From NCBI GenBank assembly GCA_964544475.1, contig CAZJBS010000013.1:1-64000 (forward strand): a stretch of DNA of 64,000 nucleotides. Direction: 5' to 3'. A program made the position numbers and the translations under genes. Below the pieces are notes generated by a model. It saw only the letters and a list, made by a program, of their open reading frames with translations, was not told the DNA's origin and ran no database searches. This DNA is from CAZJBS01 sp964544475 (lineage in GTDB: Bacteria > CLD3 > SB21). Each line of letters starts with the position of its first letter. Position 1 is the stretch's first letter. Positions 8,020-16,979 of the stretch are shown one piece after another.

Positions 8020-9759
8020 CACTCCCTGCGCCCAACCCATTCTTCGAAAATCGGCTTCGCCGTGCCTGCGGCCCGTGACGGGATCGATCCATATGGAATG
8101 GGCGTCGCCAAGATATTCCACGTCCTCCACGACGTGGCCCAAACGCCGGAGTCCATCCACGACGGCGCCGGGCCACCGGTTTTTCTCGACCAGCACCCGG
8201 TCGGGCAGCCAGGTGTGATTCAGTCGCGGACGATTCAACACCTCCCGAAGCGACAGCTGGTAGTCGATCACGCCAATCACCGTCTGCAACACGGTATTGA
8301 TGATGGTTTTTCCGCCGGGTGAACCCGTGATCAGAAACGGCTTGCCGTCTTTGAGTACGATCGTCGGTGTCATGGAACTGAGCGGCCGTTTGCCGGGCTC
8401 GATACGATTGGGATGGATGCCCTTCCATCCTTTGTAGATGGGTTCATCGGGATTAATCGTGAAATCATGCAATTCGTTATTCAACAGAAATCCAAGCCCT
8501 GTGACCACCGCCTTCGAACCAAAATTGTCTTCCAGTGTGAACGTGTTGGCGACGACGTTGCCGTCACGATCGGCGACCGATAGATGCGTTGTTTCCATGT
8601 GTTCCTGCTCCGAAGACGCCGACCGTCCCATGGACGCGCTCGAACCCGCTTTTTCAAGATCCATTCCTTTGGCCACGTGGGCCGCGTAAGCGGACGAGGT
8701 CAGGCTGTCCACCGGAACGGCAACATAATCCATATCTCCCAGATATCTCGCCCGGTCAAAGAAAGCCCGTCGCATCGTTTCGATCATCACGTGTTGAGTC
8801 CGGGTGGCGTCGGGTTTTGACAGATCAAATGACGAAAGCACGTTCAACATCTCAATCAAAGCCACGCCACCGGAAGACGGCGGCGGCATGCTGAGAATTT
8901 CGTATCCACGATATACGCCGCGAACGGGCGCACGGATGACCGCCTCGTACGCGCCCAGATCGTCCATCGTCATTATGCCGCCATGCGCCTCGAAATCAGC
9001 GACGATACGCTGCGCGAGGTGTCCCTTGTAGAAAACATCGGCGCCGCTGTCCGCCACCGTCCTCAGCGTAGCCGCCAGTTCCTTCTGCACAAACCTCTCC
9101 CCCGTTTGATACGCATCGCCATTCTGTCTGAAGAACGTCTTACGCGATTCAGGGAAACGTGAAAGTTCACCCCGGTATCGTTTGAACTGAAGGAACTGGA
9201 ATGCCGGAAGCGGAAATCCTTTCTCGGCGAGTTCAATGGCCGGTTCGAGCAGTTCCTTCCATGACAATTTGCCGTACCGCTTCCAGGCCGTTTCCAGGCC
9301 GCGAATGGTGCCCGGTACGCCGGCGACGAGATATCCAACTTCGCTGGCGATCGTATCCACAGCGCCATCGCTCGTTTGAAACATCCTGGCGTGAGCCTTG
9401 GCAGGCGCTTTTTCACGGTAGTCGATGGCCGCGGTTTCTCCCGACGCAAGCCGAACGAGCATAAAACCCCCGCCGCCGATATTGCCCGCCTGCGGATACG
9501 TCACGGCCAGCGCAAACGCCGTGGCAACGGCCGCGTCAATCGCGTTCCCGCCCTTTTCAAGAATAGCCGCGCCCGCTTTTGAAGCGTGCTCCTCCACCGA
9601 CACGACCATGCCGCCGTCGGAAACAGCGGAACGTTGCTGGCCCCGGACATGAACCGGCAACCAGAACAAACCCGCGACAAGGATCGTCACGATACACGTG
9701 TGACGACCGTGCCGTTGACAGGACGCCACCGGCGTCGCCTCAGTCAGTAGTTTTTTCAT
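8011..9759 (-). CDS. ggt: Gamma-glutamyltranspeptidase (glutathione hydrolase) precursor
   Basis: Periplasmic N-terminal-nucleophile hydrolase that cleaves gamma-glutamyl bonds such as in glutathione. The 582-residue precursor has a signal segment near residues 22-40 (CIVTILVAGLFWLPVHVRG). The autoprocessing/nucleophile threonine is Thr391 in METTHLSVADRDG, the same number as in the E. coli enzyme. Other family motifs are GGNAIDAAVA, GGGGFML with the following DYREKAP, and PPPSSGG; the large/small subunit boundary falls before Thr391. The small subunit contains NNELHDF and SSMTPTIV, with the GSPGG oxyanion loop. It is transcribed alone, convergent with msrA and divergent from the gene at 9934. 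Both neighbours relate to thiol/oxidation repair, which may be coincidental. Confidence 0.96.
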   Translation of the reverse strand: MKKLLTEATPVASCQRHGRHTCIVTILVAGLFWLPVHVRGQQRSAVSDGGMVVSVEEHASKAGAAILEKGGNAIDAAVATAFALAVTYPQAGNIGGGGFMLVRLASGETAAIDYREKAPAKAHARMFQTSDGAVDTIASEVGYLVAGVPGTIRGLETAWKRYGKLSWKELLEPAIELAEKGFPLPAFQFLQFKRYRGELSRFPESRKTFFRQNGDAYQTGERFVQKELAATLRTVADSGADVFYKGHLAQRIVADFEAHGGIMTMDDLGAYEAVIRAPVRGVYRGYEILSMPPPSSGGVALIEMLNVLSSFDLSKPDATRTQHVMIETMRRAFFDRARYLGDMDYVAVPVDSLTSSAYAAHVAKGMDLEKAGSSASMGRSASSEQEHMETTHLSVADRDGNVVANTFTLEDNFGSKAVVTGLGFLLNNELHDFTINPDEPIYKGWKGIHPNRIEPGKRPLSSMTPTIVLKDGKPFLITGSPGGKTIINTVLQTVIGVIDYQLSLREVLNRPRLNHTWLPDRVLVEKNRWPGAVVDGLRRLGHVVEDVEYLGDAHSIWIDPVTGRRHGEADFRRMGWAQGVKN

Positions 9760-9933
9760 TCGATCTCTCCCGACACGTTCATCTTTCCCGCCAGGTTGCC
9801 CTTGGTATACGCGCCGTTCCTGCGGATATCCGGCAGACTTTCCATGGGCTCACACACCCTTGGGACGAACGACCGTTGCATCTGATGACGGTCTTCTCTA
9901 AGTTTGATCCAGCAGTTCATTGCGCGGGGCTCC

Positions 9934-10644
9934 TTGAATTTTCTGACACACTACTATTTCAACCGCATCTACCTGCCCGAGCTGGGCGGGGAATCGGCAT
10001 TTCATTTTGGAGCGGCGTTGCCCGACCTGCTGTCGGCCTATGACCGCTCTTTGCGTTTTGCAAAGCCACGTGTAATCGACCGACTCTGCCATTCGCCGCA
10101 AAGACGCCTGTGGGCCGGCGTGCTCAATCATCTGTTGGTCGATGGCTTTTTTCATCAATCGGATTTCTTCACTTCTTTGTACGAGGATCTGCGTCATATT
10201 CTCAATCGCGAACTACCCGCAGACATTACGGCCCGCCGATTCTTCCTGGCGCATTTGTTCGTCGAACTCCTGCTGGACCACCATTTGTTGCGGAAACGGC
10301 CGGGACTGGCCGATGAATTCTATGCCATCGTTGGTACGCATCCGGAATCCAGGGCGGAACTGGAAGAGTTTTTTGCGCGCCCGTTGCCTGACGTGGAGGC
10401 GCACTTCCGGCGTTTTTGCGAACTTCGGTTTCTGGCCGCCTACGATGAGATCCCCAAGTTGACCCGGCCGGTCAATGCCATGTTGCGACGCACGCGCCAG
10501 GAGCCCTTTCCACCACATCACGAATCGTTGTTAGGCCGGGTGTTGAATGATTGTTACGATCTCGTCGCCGACCGGTTTGATCATCTGGTCGGACAAGCCA
10601 GCGAATTTTATGAGAATTACGGCAGCCGAGAAACGCCGTTATGA
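9934..10644 (+). CDS. Small protein resembling acyl-carrier-protein phosphodiesterase (AcpH/DUF479-like)
   Basis: About 236 residues if the TTG at 9934 is used. The N-terminus then reads MNFLTHYYF, much like the MNFLAHL start of AcpH, which removes phosphopantetheine from ACP. GCGGGG lies upstream. A TTG at 9904 would add 10 residues. Other AcpH-like features are the early HFGAALPDLL segment and paired histidines in NHLLVDGFFHQ and LDHHLL, suitable for metal binding. I do not see enough of the family pattern to be sure; an HD-like metal hydrolase of another kind is possible. The last six bases overlap the convergent flavoprotein gene. Confidence 0.6.
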   Translation: MNFLTHYYFNRIYLPELGGESAFHFGAALPDLLSAYDRSLRFAKPRVIDRLCHSPQRRLWAGVLNHLLVDGFFHQSDFFTSLYEDLRHILNRELPADITARRFFLAHLFVELLLDHHLLRKRPGLADEFYAIVGTHPESRAELEEFFARPLPDVEAHFRRFCELRFLAAYDEIPKLTRPVNAMLRRTRQEPFPPHHESLLGRVLNDCYDLVADRFDHLVGQASEFYENYGSRETPL

Positions 10645-11994
10645 TTTTCGTATGGACGCGTTGGCGGCCACCAGCAGGGGATCCCACACCGGCGAGAACG
10701 GTGGTGTGTACATCAGGTCCAGTTTCGAAAACTCCTTCACGGTCATCCGGTTGCGAATGGCCGCGCTGACGATGTTGGCGCGAAGGGCGGCGCCCTCTTC
10801 CCCGAGCAGGTTGGCGCCGAGCAGGCGGCCCGTACGACGATCAACAACCAGCATGACAAAAAGTTCCCTCCCACCGGGGTACATTTTGGAACGCGAGGGG
10901 GCGTGAATGGCCGTAGTCTCTGCCTGAAACCCATGCTCCAACGCCTCGCGCAGGCTCAGACCCGATGCGGCGACTTCCAGATCGAATATTTTGACGGCCG
11001 TCGTCCGGACAACCGGTCCAAATTCCGATCTCACTCCCGCGAGATTTTCACCGACAACCCACCCCATCCGGTTCGCGATATGGCCCAGCGGAAGATACAA
11101 TGGTTTGTTCGTGACGGCATTCCTGATTTCCGTGCAGGCGCCGGCGGCGTAAATGTGTTCGACCGACGTCCTCCCGGCCGCATCGACGACGAAACCGCCC
11201 AACGGACCACAACGCAACCTGGCCTCCGCGGCCATATCTGTATTGGGCTGGAAACCCATCGCCAGCAGCACCATGTCCGCGGGCATGTCACCGGCCGACG
11301 TGCGGACCCGGGTTACCACATCCCCTTCGCCGTCAAAACCGCTGACCGTCGCATCTCCGGTGAAACGCACGCCCTGGCGGTGCAATTCGTCCAGTACAAT
11401 TTTTCGCGACTCCGTCTCGAGGGACGGCATCGGCAGGGCATCCTTGTGAACGACCGTCACGTCGAGGCGATGCCGCGTCAAAGCTTCGGCCATTTCCATA
11501 CCAATGAATCCTCCGCCGACAATCACCACGCGGGAGGGACGTCGGTCATGAAGATGCGATTTCAGGCGAATGCTATCCTGAAGATTCTTGATCGTCAGGA
11601 CATTCGAGAACTTCAACCACGCCGGATCCGGAATCCTCGCCTTCGCGCCGGTGGCCAGAACAAGCTTGTCATACTTGTGTTCCTCGACCGAGTCCTTCTC
11701 CAGATTCCTCACCAAAATAAACTTCCGGTGGGGATTGATGGATTCCACGCGATGCCGGACGAACACGGCGCATTGTTTCTCCTGGCGGAAGGATTCCGGC
11801 GTAAACACGATGAGGCGTTGGTAGTCTTCGATGACCTGCCCGACATAGTACGGCATTGAGCAGGTACCGTAGCTGATGAATTCGCCCTGTTCGAACAAAG
11901 TGATATCCAGCCGCGGGTCAAGCCGTTTGGCTTTGGCGGCTGCGGCCGGGCCGGCGGCGACACCGCCCACGATGAGAATGCGGTTGCGTTTCAT
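10639..11994 (-). CDS. cdr: CoA-disulfide reductase / NADH oxidase-like flavoprotein
   Basis: FAD- and NAD(P)H-dependent pyridine-nucleotide disulfide oxidoreductase of 451 residues. The FAD Rossmann motif is GGVAAGPAAAAKAKR (10-24). The single redox cysteine Cys45 sits in SYGTCSMPYYVG, matching the CoADR/Nox/peroxide-reductase subgroup that uses one active-site Cys instead of a CXXXXC pair. Further motifs are LVLATGAKA, NAD-binding VIVGGGFIGMEMAEAL, LAMGFQPNT and the second FAD motif IYAAGACTE. The C-terminal dimerisation domain is present; no rhodanese domain is fused. The start codon immediately follows the stop of the upstream gene (TGA then ATG), so it is the last gene of a four-gene operon. 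Whether the substrate is CoA disulfide, O2 or persulfide cannot be told from sequence. Confidence 0.88.
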   Translation of the reverse strand: MKRNRILIVGGVAAGPAAAAKAKRLDPRLDITLFEQGEFISYGTCSMPYYVGQVIEDYQRLIVFTPESFRQEKQCAVFVRHRVESINPHRKFILVRNLEKDSVEEHKYDKLVLATGAKARIPDPAWLKFSNVLTIKNLQDSIRLKSHLHDRRPSRVVIVGGGFIGMEMAEALTRHRLDVTVVHKDALPMPSLETESRKIVLDELHRQGVRFTGDATVSGFDGEGDVVTRVRTSAGDMPADMVLLAMGFQPNTDMAAEARLRCGPLGGFVVDAAGRTSVEHIYAAGACTEIRNAVTNKPLYLPLGHIANRMGWVVGENLAGVRSEFGPVVRTTAVKIFDLEVAASGLSLREALEHGFQAETTAIHAPSRSKMYPGGRELFVMLVVDRRTGRLLGANLLGEEGAALRANIVSAAIRNRMTVKEFSKLDLMYTPPFSPVWDPLLVAANASIRKS

Positions 11995-13284
11995 TCAGGT
12001 CTTCTGAGGTTTCTTCTTGGCGGCCGGAAACAGGATGTTATTCAGAATCAACCGATATCCGGGGGAACTTTTGTGCAAGGCCAGATCCGTCGGAGGATCG
12101 CCCACGGCGTGCGCGTAATCCTCGGGGTCATGCCCGCCATAGAACGTGACCGTTCCCTTGCCGAAACTGCCATGAATGTATTTGGCGGCGCCAATCGACG
12201 CATCCTCGCCAAGGACAATGGCATGGTCCTTGACCATGGTCTTTCGAAAACCCGTGGTTTGACCCATGAATCCTTTGACCACGCTCACATGGTTTTGCGT
12301 CAACATCGCCGGAATCGGATCGTATTTGGCGGAGAAATCAAACAACGTGAAATAGTCCTCTTCAGGATTCTTGAGAAGGGGCATGTGGCTGGAAGGTACG
12401 TCGATATCGGCAAATTCGTAAACGTATGGATTCATTTCGACTTTGAAGTCTTTGAACAACACGCACCCCGAATAGTCCAACCGGCTGTTGGCTGACGGAT
12501 CGGCAGGATCGCCGTCATACATGGTTTCGCAAATGTCCGTGCTCTGCGCGGCCAGCGCAATATCGAAACTGTCGGTGGCGCCGCACATCGCGAACAGAAA
12601 TCCGCCATTGGCCACGTATTCCTTCATCTTCTTCACGACGCTCAGCTTTTCCTTTGACACCTTGCTGAAGCCCATCTGGCGCGCAAACGACTCGTACTGT
12701 TGTTGCTGTTGCACATACCAGGACTGCGTATGGTAGCTGACGTAGAACTTGCCATATTGCCCGGTGAAATCCTCGTGATGCAGGTGCAGCCAGTCGTAAT
12801 CGGCCAGTTTGCCCTGAAGCACTTCCAGATCGAACACTTTATCGTAGTCAATCTCGGCGTACTCCATGGCCATCGTGACCGCGTCGTCCCATGGTTTCTT
12901 GTCCGGGGGCGTGTAAACGGCCACACGGGGGGCTTTCTCCAGAAGTATGGCCTCCATGTTTTCTTCCTCGATCGTCTGGTAAATCCGGGCCACATCCGAC
13001 GCGGAAGCGGATTCGTACGAAACACCCCTTGACAAACACAGGTTTTCAGCCGCTTCGCTGAAATCCATCATGAATGACCCGCCCCTGAAATTGAGCAGCC
13101 ACTCGACATGGCCGCCCCGTTTCAAAACGGCAAACGCAACGCCATACGCCTTCAGGTGGTCCGTCTGGCGCAGGTCCATCGGGATCAGCAGTTTGACACC
13201 CGCCGACGGCCGAAAGCCGAACAGCACGGAAACCAAAACGCCCACGACGATCCAGCCTGGCACACTCCGAAAACGTCTGATCAC
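11995..13284 (-). CDS. 'Asparagine synthetase B-like' secreted family protein of unknown function
   Basis: A 429-residue protein with an N-terminal signal or anchor (residues 9-29). It belongs to a conserved Bacteroidota-type family usually labelled asparagine synthetase B; I recognise LLIPMDLRQTDHLKAYG, WLLNFRGGSFMM, YDWLHLHHEDFTGQYGKFY, GGFLFAMCGATDSFDIALAA, YGGHDPEDY and the C-terminal LILNNILFPAAKKK. The label is doubtful: there is no N-terminal Cys of a glutamine amidotransferase and no ATP-pyrophosphatase SGGXDS loop, and the protein seems exported. The GGFLFAMCGATD segment resembles a nucleophile elbow of class-I-amidotransferase-like folds. It overlaps the upstream ptsN-like gene by 4 bp and abuts the flavoprotein gene with no gap. 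Confidence 0.8.
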   Translation of the reverse strand: MIRRFRSVPGWIVVGVLVSVLFGFRPSAGVKLLIPMDLRQTDHLKAYGVAFAVLKRGGHVEWLLNFRGGSFMMDFSEAAENLCLSRGVSYESASASDVARIYQTIEEENMEAILLEKAPRVAVYTPPDKKPWDDAVTMAMEYAEIDYDKVFDLEVLQGKLADYDWLHLHHEDFTGQYGKFYVSYHTQSWYVQQQQQYESFARQMGFSKVSKEKLSVVKKMKEYVANGGFLFAMCGATDSFDIALAAQSTDICETMYDGDPADPSANSRLDYSGCVLFKDFKVEMNPYVYEFADIDVPSSHMPLLKNPEEDYFTLFDFSAKYDPIPAMLTQNHVSVVKGFMGQTTGFRKTMVKDHAIVLGEDASIGAAKYIHGSFGKGTVTFYGGHDPEDYAHAVGDPPTDLALHKSSPGYRLILNNILFPAAKKKPQKT

Positions 13285-13763
13285 GTCATCTCCTTGAAGA
13301 GTTCCAGAATATCCTCCTTGCCGCCGGCCTTCAACAGGCGTTCACGATTGCCTGCCGTATTCATGAATTTCGCAATTGATGCCAAAGCCCGGATGTGCGG
13401 ACCCGACACGGATTCCGGTGATACGAGCATGAAGAACAAATGCGCCGGTTTGCCGTCGGCCGAATCGAAATACAGGCCTTTTTTGTTGATCCCAAAGGCC
13501 GCGACAAGCCGGTTGACGCCGTTGGATTTCCCGTGTGGCACGGCCACGCCATTTTCGAGGCCTGTGCTCAGCTTTCTTTCACGTTCAATCACGGCTTGCC
13601 GTACGGCGTTCCTGTCCGTGAGAAAACCTGCGCCATCGAGCATGCCAAGCAGTTCGTCGATGATCTCCAATTTCGTCTGCCCTTTCAGGTCCATATTCAC
13701 AGTACCGGTGGTGAGCAAACGGCCCACAGGCACAACATCCGAGTCTTTTCCGTTTTTTTTCAT
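13281..13763 (-). CDS. ptsN: PTS IIA domain protein (PtsN/EIIA-Ntr-like)
   Basis: A 160-residue cytoplasmic phosphotransferase IIA domain of the fructose/nitrogen class. The phosphorylated histidine is in NGVAVPHGKS; LVSPES and HIRALASIAKFM follow as in PtsN. No HPr, EI or sugar permease is in the window, so a regulatory role (PTS-Ntr) is likelier than sugar uptake. The ATG at 13763 is preferred because it lies 10 bases after the upstream stop; the longer reading frame to 13853 would put 30 out-of-family residues inside the preceding gene. The 3' end overlaps the next gene by 4 bp. Confidence 0.88.
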   Translation of the reverse strand: MKKNGKDSDVVPVGRLLTTGTVNMDLKGQTKLEIIDELLGMLDGAGFLTDRNAVRQAVIERERKLSTGLENGVAVPHGKSNGVNRLVAAFGINKKGLYFDSADGKPAHLFFMLVSPESVSGPHIRALASIAKFMNTAGNRERLLKAGGKEDILELFKEMT

Positions 13764-13773
13764 GTGCGTCAAA

Positions 13774-15462
13774 TTAGACAATGTCCCATTGATTTTCAAT
13801 CTGTAATTGGCCTCCCGGTGGCTCTCCGGGCGGCACCACCATGACTTCTTCACGCTCCATCAGCACCTGGCCCGGCGCCGCGCCTTTTGGCTTTCGTACG
13901 TATTTGCGTTCGGTATAGGAGACCGGTACGAGACCGGATGTTCTGGCTTTGCTGTACCATGCGGCCAAACCGGCGGTCTGTTCCAACGCCAACTTGCCAG
14001 GGTGGTCCTTTCGGCCCGCTCTTCGCAACACCACGTGTGATCCGGGTACTCCCCGCGCATGAAACCAGAGGTCGTCCTTCCTGGCGAAGCGGAAAGTCAG
14101 CAAGTCGTTCTTCCGGTCATTCTGCCCGACATACACGGCCCAACCCCCATGCACCCGGTATTCACGAAACACCATGTCCTCGTTTTCCTCTTTTGGCTTC
14201 CGGTTGCGAGCCGGCGCTTTCCTGATCCATCCCTCTCTGACAAACCGTTCGTAAAGGCCCCGGAGATGTTTTTCATCCAGCCGGCCGTCCAGCAGTTCGT
14301 GCAACCGGGTTTCAAGTTGCGTTTGGTTTTTGGCCAGATCCTTTATGCGCTCTTCGATCTTGCGAACCGACGCTTTGAGCTTTTTGGCCTGGGCAAAATA
14401 TCTCGCCGCGTTTTCCTGCGGCGATAATTCCGGATCGAGGTCCAGGGTGATCAATGAACCGTCGCCGGCATAGATATCGGGCACTTCGATGCGATTCATG
14501 CCCCGCTGAACTCTCGCCAGATGAATGTTGAGCAGATGAGCGCGACGCTCCTGCTCCGCATAACTTTCCGCCTTCTTTCGGTCCTGTTCCAAGGCCAACA
14601 GCAACGCCGAGCCTTTCCGAATCCGTGTCCGGCACGCCTTGACCAATTCGGCCGTCACGTCCTCCCGTTGGTCGGCCCTCGATTTTTCCGTCACGTATAC
14701 CAGAAGCGCATCGTTAATCGTGTCAAAAAGCCGCTCATCGACCGTGTGACCTTTGGCCTCTTCTTTTTCGCGGAAATGTTTCATCGACCGTGGTGAAAAG
14801 AGCCGCGGCATTCGGTTCACGTAATAAATGCGCGGTTTTTCGGTCTTAAGACCATCCATAAACGCCGTCAGATCCGATCTGGCTTGCGAGAGGTCGTTTT
14901 CGCTGCCGAGCTGGTTGAGCCATTCCATGACCAGCGGTTTGCCCAACTGGAGACCGCCTTCGGACAGCCATCGCTTGAGGTCGTCCACCGTATCGGGGAA
15001 GGCGGCGGTTGGCCGCGGATCAAATGCGGTGATTCGCTCGTAAGCATGCCCGATCCATTGTCGTGGTTCTTTGAACGCGCTCTCAATGGTGCCGTCGGGG
15101 GCGGTCAGATAGACATTGATGGTGCCGAAGAGCTCGGCGTAGAAGCAACGGCCGTCTTCGAGACGCATCCTTAGAATGCGGTCGTGCGGCGCAAGATCGG
15201 CGTCCACGATTCTCGAATGGCCTGTGGTTTCGAAGAGCGTCACGGAATTTCTTGATCGCCGTTCATGTCGCGGCCGCATCAGGATATGCGCCAGCCTGAC
15301 ATCCGACGAAATCTCAATCGACCACGCCTGGCGGCGGGTGTCGACCACGGCGAGATGAAGCACATCCTTGATTTGGGAAAAACATTCGATGAGGCGCGCG
15401 TGCTCGAACGCGGGACGCATCTCGGCAACCCAGCGCCAGAGCGTGTGGTAATTGAGTATCAC
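13774..15462 (-). CDS. rqcH: NFACT-family protein, RqcH/FbpA-like
   Basis: 562-residue NFACT protein. Bacterial RqcH binds stalled 50S subunits with peptidyl-tRNA and adds C-terminal alanine tails; older names are fibronectin-binding protein A. The N-terminal NFACT-N region (1-240), a central charged coiled coil (SAQEQERRAHLLNIHLARV-like helices around 270-400) and the C-terminal NFACT-R domain (GGWAVYVGQNDRKNDLLTF, KDDLWFHARGVPGSHVVL, then TAGLAAWYSKAR and VSYTERKYVRKPKGAAPGQV) occur in the usual order. The N-terminal domain is divergent, so tailing activity is inferred. It is the first gene of the operon with ptsN, the AsnB-like gene and the flavoprotein. Confidence 0.88.
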   Translation of the reverse strand: MILNYHTLWRWVAEMRPAFEHARLIECFSQIKDVLHLAVVDTRRQAWSIEISSDVRLAHILMRPRHERRSRNSVTLFETTGHSRIVDADLAPHDRILRMRLEDGRCFYAELFGTINVYLTAPDGTIESAFKEPRQWIGHAYERITAFDPRPTAAFPDTVDDLKRWLSEGGLQLGKPLVMEWLNQLGSENDLSQARSDLTAFMDGLKTEKPRIYYVNRMPRLFSPRSMKHFREKEEAKGHTVDERLFDTINDALLVYVTEKSRADQREDVTAELVKACRTRIRKGSALLLALEQDRKKAESYAEQERRAHLLNIHLARVQRGMNRIEVPDIYAGDGSLITLDLDPELSPQENAARYFAQAKKLKASVRKIEERIKDLAKNQTQLETRLHELLDGRLDEKHLRGLYERFVREGWIRKAPARNRKPKEENEDMVFREYRVHGGWAVYVGQNDRKNDLLTFRFARKDDLWFHARGVPGSHVVLRRAGRKDHPGKLALEQTAGLAAWYSKARTSGLVPVSYTERKYVRKPKGAAPGQVLMEREEVMVVPPGEPPGGQLQIENQWDIV

Positions 15463-15563
15463 GGCACGGCGGAATCTTCGAGAATGATATTGCGTTTATG
15501 GATTGGTTTCGTACATTTTCGCGCTGCAAAGTAACCAATAACCTTTTGGAACTCAACATCTTT

Positions 15564-16979
15564 ATGCTGCGTGACGCGCCGGTCCGGCACACGTTGTGGA
15601 TTTTGATCCTGCTGGCCGCCGCCATGGAAGCCGCGTTCTTCGGTCTCTCCCGCGTCCCCACGCCGGAGGCCCAGGTGGCGCAACTGCCGTATTTCTTTGG
15701 TGCGGCCTTTCTGGCTTATGCGCTTGCCGTGGGGTACGTCGGCATGTATTGGAACCGAAGTTTTTTTTCGCCGGAATGGATCCTGGTGGCAGCGGTCGCT
15801 TTCCGGTTGACGTTTCTTTGGTCGTCTCCCGTCCTTTCAGACGATATCTATCGGTATATCTGGGACGGTCACGTCGCCGCATCCGGCATCGATCCTTACC
15901 GCTACACGCCGGATTCACCAAATCTCTTCGGATTGCGGGACTCGACTCTGTACCCCCTGGTCAATCACAAAGACGTTCACACGATCTACCCGCCGCTTCT
16001 TCAATTGCTGTTCCAGGCCCTGGCGGTATTCACCACCTCACCGCTGGTGTACAAAACCGTCTTCGTCATGTTCGATGTGGCCATCATTGTTGTCCTGTTT
16101 AAGTTCCTCACAAGCATGGAACGCCCCCTCGGGTGGGCCATTGTGTATGCGTGGAATCCGCTGGTTGTCCTTGAAACCTCATGGAGCGGTCATGCCGACA
16201 CCGTGGGCGTCTTCTTCCTGCTGGTTGGTTTGATGTGGGCCGTGAGGGCCCGATCCGTGTGGGCGTCCGTGTTTCTTGCTCTTTCTGGAATGGCCAAGTT
16301 TTTCGGCCTTGTCTTTCTTCCATTTTTGGAGGATGTGCGTGTACGGTGGCGCACCATCGCGCTGGTCCTGCTCGCCGCCTCCGCGATAACAATCGGATGT
16401 TACGTGCCATTCCTTGAAGGCCGTCACCATTGGTTCACAGGTATGAACCGTTATGTCGAAACATGGGAATTCAATTCGTCGTTGTATTCGATTGTGGAGG
16501 CGATGTATGAGCGCCGGATTGGGCCGTCGACGGCGGGAAGAGTGTTTGGTTTTGATACCGACAATCAAGCACGATGGCTGGCCAGGGCGACGCTGATTGG
16601 AGCAGTCATACTGACGGGGCTATGGCTTCTGATCGCCCATTATCGCCGCTCGTATCATGATCAGAAAACCAACATACTGCGTGTGGCCTTTCTGCTGACA
16701 GGGTTGGCCCTTCTGACCAGTCCCACGCTGCATCCCTGGTATTTGCTGTGGATCATCCCGCTGCTGTGTTTTTTTCCAAATGTGGCGTGGATACTCCTGT
16801 CCGGCCTTGTCGTTATCTCGTACGAGGCGCTGGGCGGTCAGATTTCCGGCTACGGATGGATTGAAACCCCACGAACTCAATGGTGGATATATCTTCCATT
16901 TTATGCCGTCTTGTTTTCGACGTTTGCGTGGAAAACGATTGTGGCCTTCCGAAAAGCCCACCCTGGAGAACCGGCGTGA
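15564..16979 (+). CDS. Polytopic membrane glycosyltransferase (GT-C fold, GT87/DUF2029-like)
   Basis: About 471 residues with roughly ten hydrophobic helices. The first external loop carries the acidic LSDDIYRYIWDGHVAASGIDPY signature of GT-C enzymes that use polyprenyl-phosphate sugars; HTIYPPLLQL and YAWNPLVVLETSWSGHAD are further GT87/mannosyltransferase-like hallmarks. It probably adds a sugar to a lipid or glycan on the periplasmic side. I prefer the ATG at 15564, with GGA upstream, over an in-frame ATG at 15498 that lies in the short divergent promoter space and lacks a ribosome-binding site. Its stop overlaps the GTG start of the phosphatase gene, linking the two. Confidence 0.82.
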   Translation: MLRDAPVRHTLWILILLAAAMEAAFFGLSRVPTPEAQVAQLPYFFGAAFLAYALAVGYVGMYWNRSFFSPEWILVAAVAFRLTFLWSSPVLSDDIYRYIWDGHVAASGIDPYRYTPDSPNLFGLRDSTLYPLVNHKDVHTIYPPLLQLLFQALAVFTTSPLVYKTVFVMFDVAIIVVLFKFLTSMERPLGWAIVYAWNPLVVLETSWSGHADTVGVFFLLVGLMWAVRARSVWASVFLALSGMAKFFGLVFLPFLEDVRVRWRTIALVLLAASAITIGCYVPFLEGRHHWFTGMNRYVETWEFNSSLYSIVEAMYERRIGPSTAGRVFGFDTDNQARWLARATLIGAVILTGLWLLIAHYRRSYHDQKTNILRVAFLLTGLALLTSPTLHPWYLLWIIPLLCFFPNVAWILLSGLVVISYEALGGQISGYGWIETPRTQWWIYLPFYAVLFSTFAWKTIVAFRKAHPGEPA

